Of a stretch of 64,000 nucleotides of DNA, positions 32,210-44,545 are shown piece after piece. The stretch is from Moniliella sp. 'wahieum' (lineage: Eukaryota; Basidiomycota; Moniliellomycetes; Moniliellales; Moniliellaceae), in NCBI GenBank assembly GCA_003971905.1, contig RSEE01000011.1, positions 744,001 to 808,000 of the forward strand. Reading direction: 5' to 3'. Below the pieces are notes generated by a model. That model was not told the DNA's origin. It made no database searches and saw only the letters and a program-made list of their open reading frames with translations. The translations under genes and the position numbers were made by a program. The stretch's first letter is position 1, and each line of letters begins with the position of its first letter.

Positions 32210-35020
32210 CTAGTAAGCACCTCGATACGTACGTTCCACCCTAGGGTCGCGAGGGTCGCGAGGGTCTCGTACTTCGTAGTACTCTGCCGCCTGACCGCCG
32301 GGGACCAATGCGGGGGGTAAACTCATGGGCAACGAGGTGGGATCCAACGCCATCCCACTCGCGTTCGACGATAGAGATGGCAGGGTGGGTCCCATGGCAC
32401 TAGGTAGGGCAGAAAGCACTCCGGCGGGGAGCGGTCGGGATGGTGGAGGGAAGCGACAGTGCGCGGGGGTGGTACGAGCTGGGAGGAGGCGGGGGGGGCT
32501 GGGAGAACCCAGCTGCCGCAGCTGCAGCTGCTGTAGCCGAAGATGAAATAGGCGCTGCACCAGCACCAACCCCCACTCCAGCCCCAGCACCAGGAAGAGA
32601 AGGGTCGTAGTAGTACCCCCCCGTGCGACCGTACGGGGTAGAAGTCATGTCGGCTGCGCCGCCGTAGGTTCGGTGCGGTCCAACAACCGACCGGTGTCGT
32701 GCCACCCCCGTCCCCGTCGGGTCGACGTAACTTGCCCGGTTACGCTGTGTATGGGTCGCTTGCACTTGCGCCTGTGCCTGTGCCTGTGCCTGTGCTTGGG
32801 CCTGTGCCTGGGCCTGGGCATACGAAGCTGCCTCAGCAGCATAGTTGCGCCCGGACGTGACACGAGCAGTGCGAGGTGAGTCAGAGGGGAGGCGATGAGA
32901 ATTCCTCTCCAGCGAGGAAGAAGACGATGCCGAAGCCGAAGCTGAAAGCGAAGCTGAAACCGAGCCCGGAGCTGGAACTGGAGCTGCAGCTGGAACTGGA
33001 CCTTGCGTGGGAGCCGCGAGCGGAGCAAGGGGGAGAGAAAGTGCCGATCCCGATCCCGATGAGGACACGGGTGGCGCTGTACTGGGGACAGTTGCCGCCG
33101 CTTGTGCTGGTACGGCGGTCGTGCCACGCAGTTCAGTCGGGTCAGGGGGCTGGAACGGTCCGGTAAACGGTTCGCCCGTCACGAATGGGTGCAACCGAGC
33201 CTGGTGCGCGGTCCAGCGCAAGTGCGGGTCCATCTGGAGCAAGCCCTGGAGGAAATCGATAAAGCACGTTCGTTGAGCTTGTTCGCGCGCTTCGTCGGTC
33301 CGATGATGGCTCGAGTGAGGGTGTCCGCGCGAGCGGGAGAGGGGGTAGGAACGAATAATGTCAGGCAAGGTGGTGGCAGCAAAGAATTTTTTGGTCGGGG
33401 GTTCGTTGGGTTTGTCCGGATGTTCTTTGGCCCATTGCTCGCGTGTTTTGAGGTGATAGTGCGGCTGGCCATACTCGTCTGGGTACCGACGGAAAAAGTG
33501 ATGGGTATGCTTGCCCTTGGCGAGCATGGAGGTAGGTGGCATCCCCATCATCTCGACAATGCAGGTCATTTGATTGAACTCGCTTGTTCCGGGGAACAAG
33601 GGCAGACCGAGGAAGAGCTCGGCGGCAATGCAGCCCAAACTCCACATATCAATCGCTGCATTGTACGGCAAACCGAGCAGGACTTCGGGCGAACGGTAAA
33701 AGCGGGATTGAATGTAGGTGAACGCGGTTTGATGTTCGTCGCAGGCCGAGCCAAAGTCGACGAGTTTGATGGCCAAGGGTGGTTGGAGCGACTTGAGCAA
33801 AATGTTTTCGGGCTTGAGGTCGCAGTGGATAATGTGGGCATCCTGGAGGACCGAGAGCGCATCGAGCAACTGAGACGAAAATACACGTACCAACCAGGGA
33901 CTTACGCCGCGGTACGAGTTTTGTCGAATCAGTTCGTACAAGTTGCTCGACAAGAGTTCAAATACCAAGCACAAATGTTTGGCGTGGAGAAACGTATCGT
34001 GCAAACGAAGCAGATGGTGCTCGTCGCGCGGATCAAATTTGGTATTGAGCACCTCCAACACAGCCACCTCAGTCCAGCTTTGTTGGAGGTAAGCCGGATG
34101 GTTCTTGATCACCTTGACTGCCACAATTTCGTGCGTGCGCATGTTTTGGCACTTGACCACCTGGCCAAATGTGCCCTGGCCAAGCATGTCCAAGATCAAA
34201 TACTTGTCCCCATCCTCGGTGCCGAGCCAGTCGTTGACGTAGAGAATAAAGTCGTTCGTTTCGTTGTCCCGGCCTTGGTTGTGCGCCGGCTTGGCTGGCT
34301 TGGTCAGTACCCGACGAGGATTGCAGGCCAGTTCGTAGAGGAAGGATGGGTTGACAAGGTGGTATGTATGGTGGAGGTAGGACGTCAAAGCCTTCAGGGG
34401 CTGTAGGAAAACCGAACCGAGGTTCAAGAGTCAGACAATTATCCCAAACACAAAAGCAAACCCACAGGCAAGCAGACGGAATAGGAAAGGAGAAAAGGGA
34501 AAGGAGAAAAGAGAAAGGAGAAAAGAAAAGGGATGGATACGCACGCTGACCATCCCACCTGCTGGGTCTGCTCGTCGTCCCGTTGCACGATGAAGCGCCT
34601 CAGTGTTGGGCCTCAAGTCGGCGGGATCGCGCACGCGGCGGAAGCCATCGCGGGCGGGGTTGAAGCGGGGCGGTGGAGGGGCGGTGGGGGAGGTGGGGGA
34701 GGCGGTCTGCCAGGGGGCATAGAGGGAGGAGCGGTAGGACACGGGAGGCGGGGGGCATAGCCTGCATGGCATGCATCGGAGCGAGCGACGACGCGGAGGG
34801 AGGCAAGCCACGACAAGGTCGACGAGGCGGTGGGGGGCGCAAGGTTGGCGAGCGAGGAGGGCAAGTGGGTGGTCGCAGCGCCATGGGGGGCCGGAGAGTA
34901 GCCGTCGTCGTCGGCCGCACTGGCCTCGACGTCGCCTCTGCGGCTGTGGCGGCGCTCGAGACGGTCGAGGCGGTCGAGGGACGGAGGCAGGGCATCGATG
35001 GGCGCGCCGGAAGCGTCCAT
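32210..35020 (-). CDS. YAK1: Yak1, DYRK-family protein kinase
   Basis: Dual-specificity tyrosine-regulated kinase acting in glucose and stress signalling downstream of PKA. N-terminal exon (35020-34545) has a low-complexity start and the Yak1-specific block FRRVRDPADLRP ... GRRADPAGG. An intron at 34401-34544 (GTGCGT...ACAG) joins this precisely to VSPLKALTS, NPSFLYELACNPRRVLTKP. The kinase domain shows GQGTFGQVV, VAVKVIKN (Lys), HCDLKPENIL, VDFGSAC, the YIQSRFYRSPEV activation loop with its autophosphorylated Tyr, and NAAIDMWSLGCIAAELF. A C-terminal low-complexity tail follows with a QA tract (about 32755-32820) and ends YRGAY-stop. Frame breaks lie in the first exon and near 32630-32500. 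Unusually for this window, the kinase domain itself is free of breaks. Confidence 0.95.
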
Positions 35021-35683
35021 GGCGGGCGGCGGGGCGGGGCAGATCGTCGCGCAGACAGCGATGCGCCCCCCCGTCTGCGGCTGCCTGCGAGTCAGGTCCA
35101 GGTGGCCCTCCAGCCTTCAAGGCGAGGCCGCCGGATGAGCTCAGCGCAAAAATGAAATTGGAGCGCCACGGCGCCACTTCAAGCTTCACTTCCACCTCCG
35201 CCACCTTCCCCCTATCACTCTTCTCCCCGCTCATCTAAATCTAACGTGGGGGCCATTCCCCTCGCCCGCTGCCCCATCCGCCGCTCTCGCAACGCATCCT
35301 CGCCTATCCCCGATGGTGGCATACATACAAGTCAAATGCGAGCAAAACATAGACATGGGCACGGACATGGATGGGATCCGGTACAAGAGCAAAAGAGACA
35401 CAACGGAACACAGACGGGAAGAGAAGGGAGACAAGGGTGGGAAGGGAGACAAGGGTGGGAAGGGCGGGAAGGAAGCAGGTAAATCAGAGGAAACCACTGG
35501 GATCGCTGAGATCCATGATACCTCGATCGCTCAATCCCTCGGGCGCTCAGGATCGCAGGATCGCATGATCTCAGGGTCGCAGGGTGCCATGATCACAAGG
35601 TCGATCCTTTCCAACCTGCGGGAGGTGCGCTAAGGGATCAAAGGGACCTCCCCCCGAGCCGGAAGAGACAAACGACAAAGCCA
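35021..35683. other. YAK1 5' region and intergenic stretch
   Basis: Contains a short GGGAAGG-type purine tract (35410-35475) and a run of ATCGCTGAG-, GGATCGCAGG-like words (35500-35610). No gene supported. Confidence 0.4.
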
Positions 35684-37701
35684 CTATACAGGCCAGTGGG
35701 GCGGCTTGGGCTCTTCCACCCGTACGGCTGGCACACCTGCCACCGCATCGGGGGGCAACAGTTGGGTTGTGACGTATGCCTGGGGAAGGTTTCCACCGAG
35801 CGAGAAGAGTGGGGGACAGGGGAGATCGGAGCTGGCGGTACGACAGTAATGTCCCGCCCACCGTGCCGACCAAAGGACTGGTCGGGTGGCTAGGGACGAT
35901 GACCTGGGGGCCAACCAGAGGCCCAGCCATTGGCCAGTCATTGGTCCAGTCATTGGCCCAGTCATTGGTCCAGTCATTGGCCCAGTCAATGGCCCCGCCA
36001 GAGGGGACAAGAGCGGGCTGGGACTTAAATGCGAGCCTGGGTGCGGGCTTGCGTTGGGGAGGGAAATCGGGCTGGTGGGCATGGGACTTAACGGGCCCGG
36101 GAGCAAGAGGGGGCTGGTAGCCAAGGGACTTAGGTTGCCTGGGTGCAGTGGGGATCCAGCTGGATGTGGCGAACCCGAAGTGGCAGAATAGGAACCGGGA
36201 TAGGAAGCAGAACCAGAACCAGTACCAGTAACCACCAGAGTGAGGGGACAGATGTTGAGGCCCTGCCCTTGCTGGGGTGAGACGGCGAGGTGCGGTTGGT
36301 TTGGCGCGTGGCGAGATGGACAGGCCCAGTGCCGATCCTGATCCTGATCCCGAGGTCTGGCCCGAGGTCTGGCCCGATCCTGCCCCGATCCCTGCCCCGA
36401 GGGCGGGACAGAAGCGGAAGGTGAGCCAGCCGAGGTCCCCGTCTGATCCGTATGGTTAAACCGTTTGTGTCGGCGGAGGTTAGACTGGACACTAAAACTT
36501 TTGCCGCAGTCAGGTTCGTCGCACACGTAGGGTTTTTCGCCCGTATGAACGTGGAGGTGGATCTGAGGGACGAAGGGCGGGTGAACCGTTTGCCGCACCA
36601 TTGGCATTCGTACTTGTGCGACGACTGGGCAGTCTTTTCCGCCGCACCCCTCCGTTTCCCCCGGAACATGCAGGGGGAGGATCCGGACTGGCGGCCGATC
36701 CCCGGCGAGGCGGGGGGAGGCAGCGCCACCATGCTGCCACTTGGACTGGGACTGGGGCCCGGTACGGGCGGGAGGGAAGGCAGGGGCGAAATCGGGTGCG
36801 GGGAGAGGGAGCTGACACTGGCACTGACCGAGCCAGGGACGGGTTGGAGGTACGATCCGGAAGGCGAAGAGGCTGCTACCGATACCGCGCCCAGGTCCCA
36901 TCGAGGAGGTGGAGGAGCGGGCAGAGAGGCTCTGGTGGTAGAGGAATGCAGGCTGGTCGCGGGCAAAGAGGTTGTCCTGAACCTGGGCAGGTGGGATGAA
37001 GAGTTCGCCTTGTTGTAGCGGGGCTGGGGGTGGGGGAGGCGGTTGAGGGTGGGCTGGCGTGGTGGGCAGAGGGGGCAGGTCGTACGCCCATGGGTGCAGG
37101 TTGGACTCCTCCTCGCCTAAGGGGAGGGTCAGATCGGGGAAGAGTTGGAGGCGCTCCATGGCGGCGAGGGCAGAGGCGGTGCGGGAGTGGGCGTGGGTAC
37201 GGGAGGGACGCGGGACGCGGCGGGGGCGGGAGACGGGTGGGCGGCGGGCGGGGCTGGAGAGGGGGGGGAGGTGGTGGAGGTGGAGTGGGATGGGGCGGGA
37301 GTGGGAGTAGGAGTGGGAGGGGGTGTGGGAGCGCAGCGAGCTGGTACGGGGCGGGGGATGGGGGCGCCCGGGGCGGTAGGGCTGGGTGCGGGCGGTAGCT
37401 GTGGCGGTGGTGGTGGCGGCGGAGGCGTGCGGCGGTGGGAGCGGGGCCTCGGCGCGGGGAGAGAGAGGGAGGAGGCGTGGGCGTGCTGGGCGCGGGCGTG
37501 AGAGAGAGGAGGTGCGGGGTGCTGGGCGCTGGCGCGGGCGAGGAGGTCGAGGCCGCCTTCGGAGGGGTGGGGCGGTGGCGTGGGAAGACCCAGGGGGCGG
37601 CGGCGGCGGGGCGGCGGGCCTAAGGATGGCGGATGCTGGGGAGCGGGGTGGGGGCTGCGGGCGGAGGGCGCCTGGTGGGGGTGGGCGGGTGGGGTGGGCA
37701 T
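35684..37701 (-). CDS. C2H2 zinc-finger transcription factor
   Basis: Sequence-specific nuclear regulator with two C2H2 fingers: KYECQWCGKRFTRPSSL then QIHLHVHTGEKPYVC (about 36500-36620, one frame break inside), and CDEPDCGKSFSVQSNLRRHKRF with H (36455-36530). This pair, with RPSSL and FSVQSNLRRH, is typical of a fungal family of growth and development regulators. The rest is low complexity: Pro/Ser-rich N-terminus containing GLDLLARASAQHP, a MERLQLFPDLTLPLGEEESN segment in the next frame (37159), and a C-terminal Pro/Ser/Gly region with a GPMT tandem repeat. The C-terminus ends VRVEEPKPPHWPV. Start 37701 is the best ATG; 37714 and 37159 are alternatives. Target genes unknown. Confidence 0.8.
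35925..35995. repeat. 12-bp coding tandem repeat (GPMT units)
   Basis: About six units of CAGTCATTGG(C/T)C encoding GPMT within the C2H2 gene. The last unit changes frame. Confidence 0.8.
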
Positions 37702-37993
37702 AGGCTGCGCACATGGCAGTGCTCAGAAGCCCATTGGAGGAGGGAGCGCAGCTGTGGTGGTGGAGCAGCACCCAGCCGAGCGCGTCTGGGTCTGCGCTGC
37801 ACACTCGGCCTCTGCCGGCCCTCCACGTATCATCACACAGTCACGCTCTTGTCTGTCCACTCCCATCTGTGTATTCCACACTCCATCTGTCTATTCCACA
37901 CTCCATCGTCTATTCTCCACTCCATCCGTCTATCTCCACTCCATCGTTATTCCCCCTCCCATCCCCCTCCCTCATAGCTCACCCCTTGCCATT

Positions 37994-39574
37994 TCAGCGC
38001 GAACTAAAGTACCAGTACTGGTCCACCAGCGGCAGATAGTCCTCCGCCAGCCCCGCCCCCAGCCCCAGCAGCGGCACCGCCCGCAGCGTCCGCAGCAGCG
38101 CCTCCACCCGCGGCCGGGGTGCCTTGCGTCCACACTGGTCCACGCAGCAAGTACCACCCCACGCCTGCGTCCGCCGCCGCCCACTCTCTGCCTCCAGCGG
38201 CGACACCGACTCGCACCCCGCCGGACTGGCCGCGCCACCTCCACCGCCACCCAGCACGGTGGCCAGCACGAGGCGCAGCAGCGCGCCTTGCACGCCTCCT
38301 GCCAGCGGGTTCGATGGGCCACAGCGCGGGCCCAGCCACGTGGATCGAGGAACGGGTCGGGCACCTGTGGGTTGACGGACCATCGCCGTAAAGCGCGGGA
38401 CAGCACGTCGATTCCCCAAGCGGTCGCGATCGGGGTCCAGACGCTCGTCGGCGCAACGAGTCCTGGCGCACGTACCGCCGAACCAGCAGCGCATATACCA
38501 ACGGCCGACACAGGTGCAGCATTTCCGCCACCGCCCCAGCGGGGCCTTGGACCGGACGCACCAGTTCCGACAGCGGCCGTACATCGGTCGGAGCCAACGT
38601 GCGAGATAGGAGAAAGGTATCCACCTCCGCCCGCGTCCAGCTGCGACTGTGAGCGAGAACAGCTTCTTCCTCTGGGTCTACCAACGTCTCGTCCTCCGAA
38701 TCGTCCGAGGCTAGCGACATGGGTTCCGGTACCGGCCCCGTCCCTTGCCCCAACTCGCCAAGGGAGGGATAGGTCAACCCGGTCCTAGAGCCACGATATT
38801 TCCTCCTCCCTTCCTCTGGGGGAGGAGAGACATGCACCGCTGGTACTGCTGATGCTTTTGCGCCCCATGTCACAGGCTGCGATGGCGGCGGCGGTGCGAC
38901 AGGCACCAAGTCGGCTGGGTCAAGTTCGCGCTCGGGCAAGGGATCGTGCAAGACGGGACGCCACCCCGACTGCCAAAGAGACAGAACCGAAGAATAGCTT
39001 GATTGTCTCGAGAGTGACGACGAGGTCGATGGCGCCTGCTTGTCCTGTTGTGGCGCGGGAGAGAGTGGGCGATGAGGCGGTCGATTGAGCTCCTGGTTGC
39101 ACCTTTCCAGGCGCCGCCTTTCTCCGTTTTCGCTGGGCAAGCATCTCAAGAACGAGTTGGATGTGGTGAGGAGAAGCAGGAGGCGGCCTGCACGGCGGTA
39201 AGGTGCATTGCGGACTTGGGACAGGGGTTGTAACGGGTATGTAGGCTGGGCACGTACCCCTTCGGCGTGGCCAGATGGGCCTCGACCTGTCCCTCCCGCT
39301 CCTCCTCGGCAGGGACCGAGAAAGCAGGGTTGATCCAGAGGGAGAAGGCTGGACCGAGGCGTCCGTACGGCCTTTTGGATCGCAGGACGGACCAACGCAT
39401 CGTGGTACACGCCCAGCAGCGCCAGCAGCGCTGCCACCCCCTCTGCGGCCAGTTCCGAGTCGTTGAACCGGCCAGGCAAAAGCCAGGTCAGGGTCCGCAC
39501 CGACGACTCGACCGCTCCGATGGCAGGCGCATGCGTGGCCAGCGCCTGCTCGTACGACCGGAGGAGAAAGACAT
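37994..39574 (-). CDS. PEX16: Peroxin 16
   Basis: Peroxisomal membrane-biogenesis protein. Near the start: SYEQALATHAPAIGAVESSVRTL then WLLPGRFNDSELAAEGVAAL and LLGVYHDAL, the conserved Pex16 N-terminal block (about 39370-39560). After a long Ser/Pro-rich insertion the C-terminal half has LLSRTLAPTDVRPLSELV, AEMLHLCRPLVYALLVRRYV and, after frame breaks near 38450 and 38280, LLGLGAGLAEDYLPLVDQYWYF before the stop at 37994. An intron near 39240-39370 is likely. The ATG at 39574 gives MSFSSG and needs one frame change to enter the block; no other ATG is better. Family is confident; exact start is not. Confidence 0.82.
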
Positions 39575-39676
39575 GGTCGGCGGAAGAAGAGCGAGGTGGG
39601 CGTCCGAGGGGGCTTTCACGGTGCTTTGTCGGGGCCGCCTCCCAGCGCCTGGGCCTCTGCCGCCCCACTCGTCCGG

Positions 39677-39686
39677 CCTTACGTCA
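39677..39686 (-). promoter_or_regulatory. TGACGTAAGG promoter word, copy 2
   Basis: Present on the minus strand about 103 bp before the likely PEX16 start, inside a GGCCTCAGGCC-rich stretch. Confidence 0.4.
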
Positions 39687-39689
39687 GGC

Positions 39690-39870
39690 GGCGTCAGGCC
39701 TCAGGCCTCAGGCCGCGATAATGGGGTGGGACGATCGATGATTGCTGGCGCTGCGCTGATCGCTGATCACTGAGGTGGATGCTTCAAGCTTCAAGCTTCA
39801 AGCTTCAATATTCAATTCCAGTGCCTAGTCGCGGCCCGCACCATCGATCAGCGATCAGCGATCATCGACC
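39690..39870. repeat. Cluster of palindromic words (GGCCTCAGG, ATCGAT, AAGCTT)
   Basis: A run of GGCCTCA units (39690-39715), GATCGATGAT and GCTGATCGCTGATC words (39730-39775), a tandem of CAAGCTT (39780-39806) and again GATCAGCGATCATCG (39841-39867). Each word is or contains a palindrome. Confidence 0.8.
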
Positions 39871-39949
39871 ACCCGTCCCACGCGGAGATCAAGATTAGCA
39901 TTATCAGCCGGACTCACGACTCAGGAGACCCATCCCCACCCATCAACAC

Positions 39950-41170
39950 CACCGCCAGCCTCATCCCCACCTCGACCGTCTCCACCTCCACCCCCAACTT
40001 CATCACAATCTACGCCCCTACTTCCTTCTCATCTTCGTCATCCCTACCACCACTACCTTACGACGATGACCCCGCCGTCTGGCGTCAGTCTCGCGCGGGA
40101 CCGACTACGTGAGAGCGAGCGAAACGTGCGAGCCGGTGCGCCTTCCCCTCTTGGCGGTCAGCTTGGCAGTCTCTCTGGGATAACATCATCTGGCCACCTA
40201 CCGCACCTATGAGTCCGCATGCCTCGCCATCGGTATCGCCCTTACCTTCGCCCTCGCCTTCGTCGCCCAGCTCGAGTGGATCGCACTACGGGGTCTCCTA
40301 CCCTTCCCATCCCTCCCACCTCTCCCACTTCTCCTACGCTCCCTTGCGCGCTGCTGGACCTACACTTGGCCCGCTGCGGTTGGGAGCATCGCCCATTGCG
40401 CCTGGGTCGTTGCAGCAGGTATTTTCTTCGTACGCACGACCGCGTCCGGCCCGACGCACGCTCCGCCTCGATCCGCGTCTGGATCCCCGTCTGGATCGGG
40501 TGGGCGAACGAGACGCTCCGAAAGAAAGAGAAAAAGAACGGGAACAGAACGAGAACGAGAACGAGAAAGAGAAAGAGAGCGGTCGCGCACGTTCCTAGCA
40601 CCCGAAGGGACGGAAGAGGACGAAATGGATTTGGCGCGGCTGCTCGAAGCGCGTCCGCCTGACTGCACCCTTTTTCCCACCAGTGCCACCAGTCCCCGCA
40701 TGACAATGACCATGACCATGACGGGCTCTCTGTCCTCCAGCATTGCCCGCACCGCCGCACCGCCTGGACGAGTCACCGCCCCCCCGCCCCAAGGCCACAT
40801 TTCACGAAGACGGATCGACCGCATGCTGTCCGGATGCGGAGAACGTGCAGGCGAGTACGGGGTGGTGTGTGGGACCAGCGGCCGGGGTGGCGGTGCACTC
40901 GGACGTGGAACCTGGAAGGGAACCGGGAAAGGGAACCGAGAAGGGACCAGGGACTGGAAGGCGGAGCGGGTGGGGAGGTGGACCCTCGCGTAGGAGGGAG
41001 AGGGGGAAGGGGAATGGGAATGGGAGGGGGCGTGCAGCCAGTGGAAGAAGGTCACGAGGAACGGGATGACGATGTACCCGGTCCATTGGAGTTGGGCGAT
41101 CCATCGAGCCCTACGGAATGGTGGAAGACATCAACGCAGCCGCGACTGGAACTGCACTGGTGGGACCGAG
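39950..41170 (+). CDS. Hypothetical disordered Ser/Pro-rich protein
   Basis: A chain of frames reads as one long low-complexity protein: FITIYAPTSFSSSSSLPPLP then YDDDPAVWRQSRAGP (about 39990-40105), a likely short intron or one stop near 40112, NIIWPPTAPMSPHASPSVSP (ATG at 40209), a Ser/His/Pro region, a charged EREKEREQNENENEKEKE stretch (about 40530-40590), APEGTEEDEMDLARLLEARP (40600-40660), then an MTMTMT tract and a Gly/Glu-rich end near 41170 (TEWWKTSTQPRLELHWWD). No known domain. Gene boundaries, introns and stop are uncertain because of frame breaks. Confidence 0.4.
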
Positions 41171-42055
41171 ATCGAGAACCACCGGTGGCCGGCCATGTAA
41201 TTACTGATGGCTATGGATTCGATACTGCATGTCATTGCATATCATGTTCCTTTTTGGTATGAAGTGGGTAGGGTGGGACGTGGTGTAGGCGAGGTGTGTT
41301 GGCCATGGGGGTGCCAGTTGCCAGTTGCCAGTTGCGAGTACCACGTTATTGCGTCTCTTGTCCCCTATCTCAGATCTATGACCGCACATCTCCTATACCC
41401 AGCAGAGTACTCTTTCCTCATCCCGAGTGTACAGTCCCCGTCGTTACCAGCATACCCTCATTATGCACTCTCCTCATCCATCCAAGGCATTGGGTCTGAA
41501 CTATGTCATGGATACACACATTCCTACAGCGTGTAGCATCTTCACCGCTTCGGTTCGCTCACGAGATGGTTCTCTCACTCACATGCGGTAAAAGATACCT
41601 CGTAGAATTCGAGGAAGAGAGAATGAAGCCGCAGATCTGAGGAGAGGGTACTATTGAAGAAGGAATAATGAAAAGGAGAATATAGGGCCTTGAACAGGCA
41701 CTATAGTCAGGGTTCTCCCATCCATGTGGACAGGGAGGATGACGTGATAGAGGTATCTCAGTGCATCTCCCCATCAGATTGCAGGTCTCGAGAGGGACAG
41801 AGGTGGAGGTGGGGAAGATGGGGTGGAGTTTGTAGCGACCTAGCTATACTGGCCAACAGCCCTCGGCCGCAATGTTCGATGTATCCTACCAACTATACCA
41901 ACACCCGCACATTGAAGCTTGAAGCTTGAACGTTGAACGTTTTCATGCGTCAACTACATCAATGACAGTATTGAAATACTGAACGATAATTTGTCCACGT
42001 TTCACATGCCCAAGCAAGAAGCCAACCCTACTGTTTTATTGCGGCGCGCAACCCT
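41171..42055. other. Intergenic region with AAGCTT/AACGTT words
   Basis: No supported gene. At 41913-41940 a tandem of TTGAAGC turns into TTGAACG, giving overlapping AAGCTT and AACGTT palindromes. Confidence 0.5.
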
Positions 42056-42155
42056 AGAGATGAACGACCGGCCGCAGCACGCGAGGTTCAGCGTGAAACC
42101 ACAGCGGCGGGAGCTGCTTTGTCCTCACCATCGACGCGGTCTCGCTGGATTCAAG

Positions 42156-42458
42156 GTAAGTGCACCTACCCATCAAGGGGGGCGATCGATGCGCGGCATC
42201 ACAGGCCAGGAGGAGGGAAGGGTTCCCGCATGCGCTCGACACCAACGCGGTGGTCGACCACGGCGTGTGTCGAGCGCACCTGGGAGCTGGTGGTAGGACA
42301 TGCACTGTCGCGTTGGCTACTTTGGCATCCGGTTGGGGCTGATACTCCCTGTGGGCCCTTTCTCCCCTTCTTGCCGCCCCCCCTGTTCACCCCCCCCACC
42401 CCCCCATGCAACTTGAGATGAAAACATGATGGCTAACGTCTTGGTTTGCCGCTTACAG
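42156..42458 (+). other. Intron in the 5' leader of the uS11 gene
   Basis: GTAAGT donor at 42156 and a pyrimidine/CTAAC-like region ending TTACAG at 42458, six bases before the ATG at 42465. Long leader introns are common in fungal ribosomal-protein genes. I looked for box C/D snoRNA signals inside and saw no convincing pair. Confidence 0.6.
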
Positions 42459-42464
42459 TTCACG

Positions 42465-44137
<1,673 letters not shown>

Positions 44138-44545
44138 GGTGAGTGGGGGTGGGGTGGGATGGGATGGGATGGTGGGGGTGGGGCGGGCCAAGCACAGCGC
44201 ATCGCATCGCACCAATCCAGTCGCACTGCTCCGCGCTGTCTGGCTAGCGGCGGACGCGGTGGGCAGATGAGGTAAGCGCGGGGCGCACGGGGGCGCTGTG
44301 GGCACTGCCACCGGGGGCGCGTCTGTCGTGGCACAGGAGTAGCTCGCGACGGGAGCGGACGTGGGCAGTTGAAAGTATCATACGTGCGTGCAGGTCACAC
44401 GCCCTGGGACGCGTCACGTGAAGGCCCAGCAGCGGGCTGTCGTGGAGCAGTACTGGATCTAACCGATCCAACCCCATCGACTCCCACTCGCCGCGGCAGC
44501 CAGCAGCGCAGGCAGGATGCAGCCGGCGCCGCCAGCCCCACCAGC

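Noticed and set aside
33102..34406. 434-codon plus-strand frame opposite YAK1
   Set aside because: Antisense of the kinase domain, which is unmistakable on the minus strand.
37580..38788. 402-codon plus-strand frame spanning C2H2 and PEX16 genes
   Set aside because: Covers the opposite strand of two recognised genes and is dominated by low complexity.
42156..42458. Possible box C/D snoRNA in the uS11 leader intron
   Set aside because: A CTGA and TGATGG exist but in the wrong order and without terminal stem.
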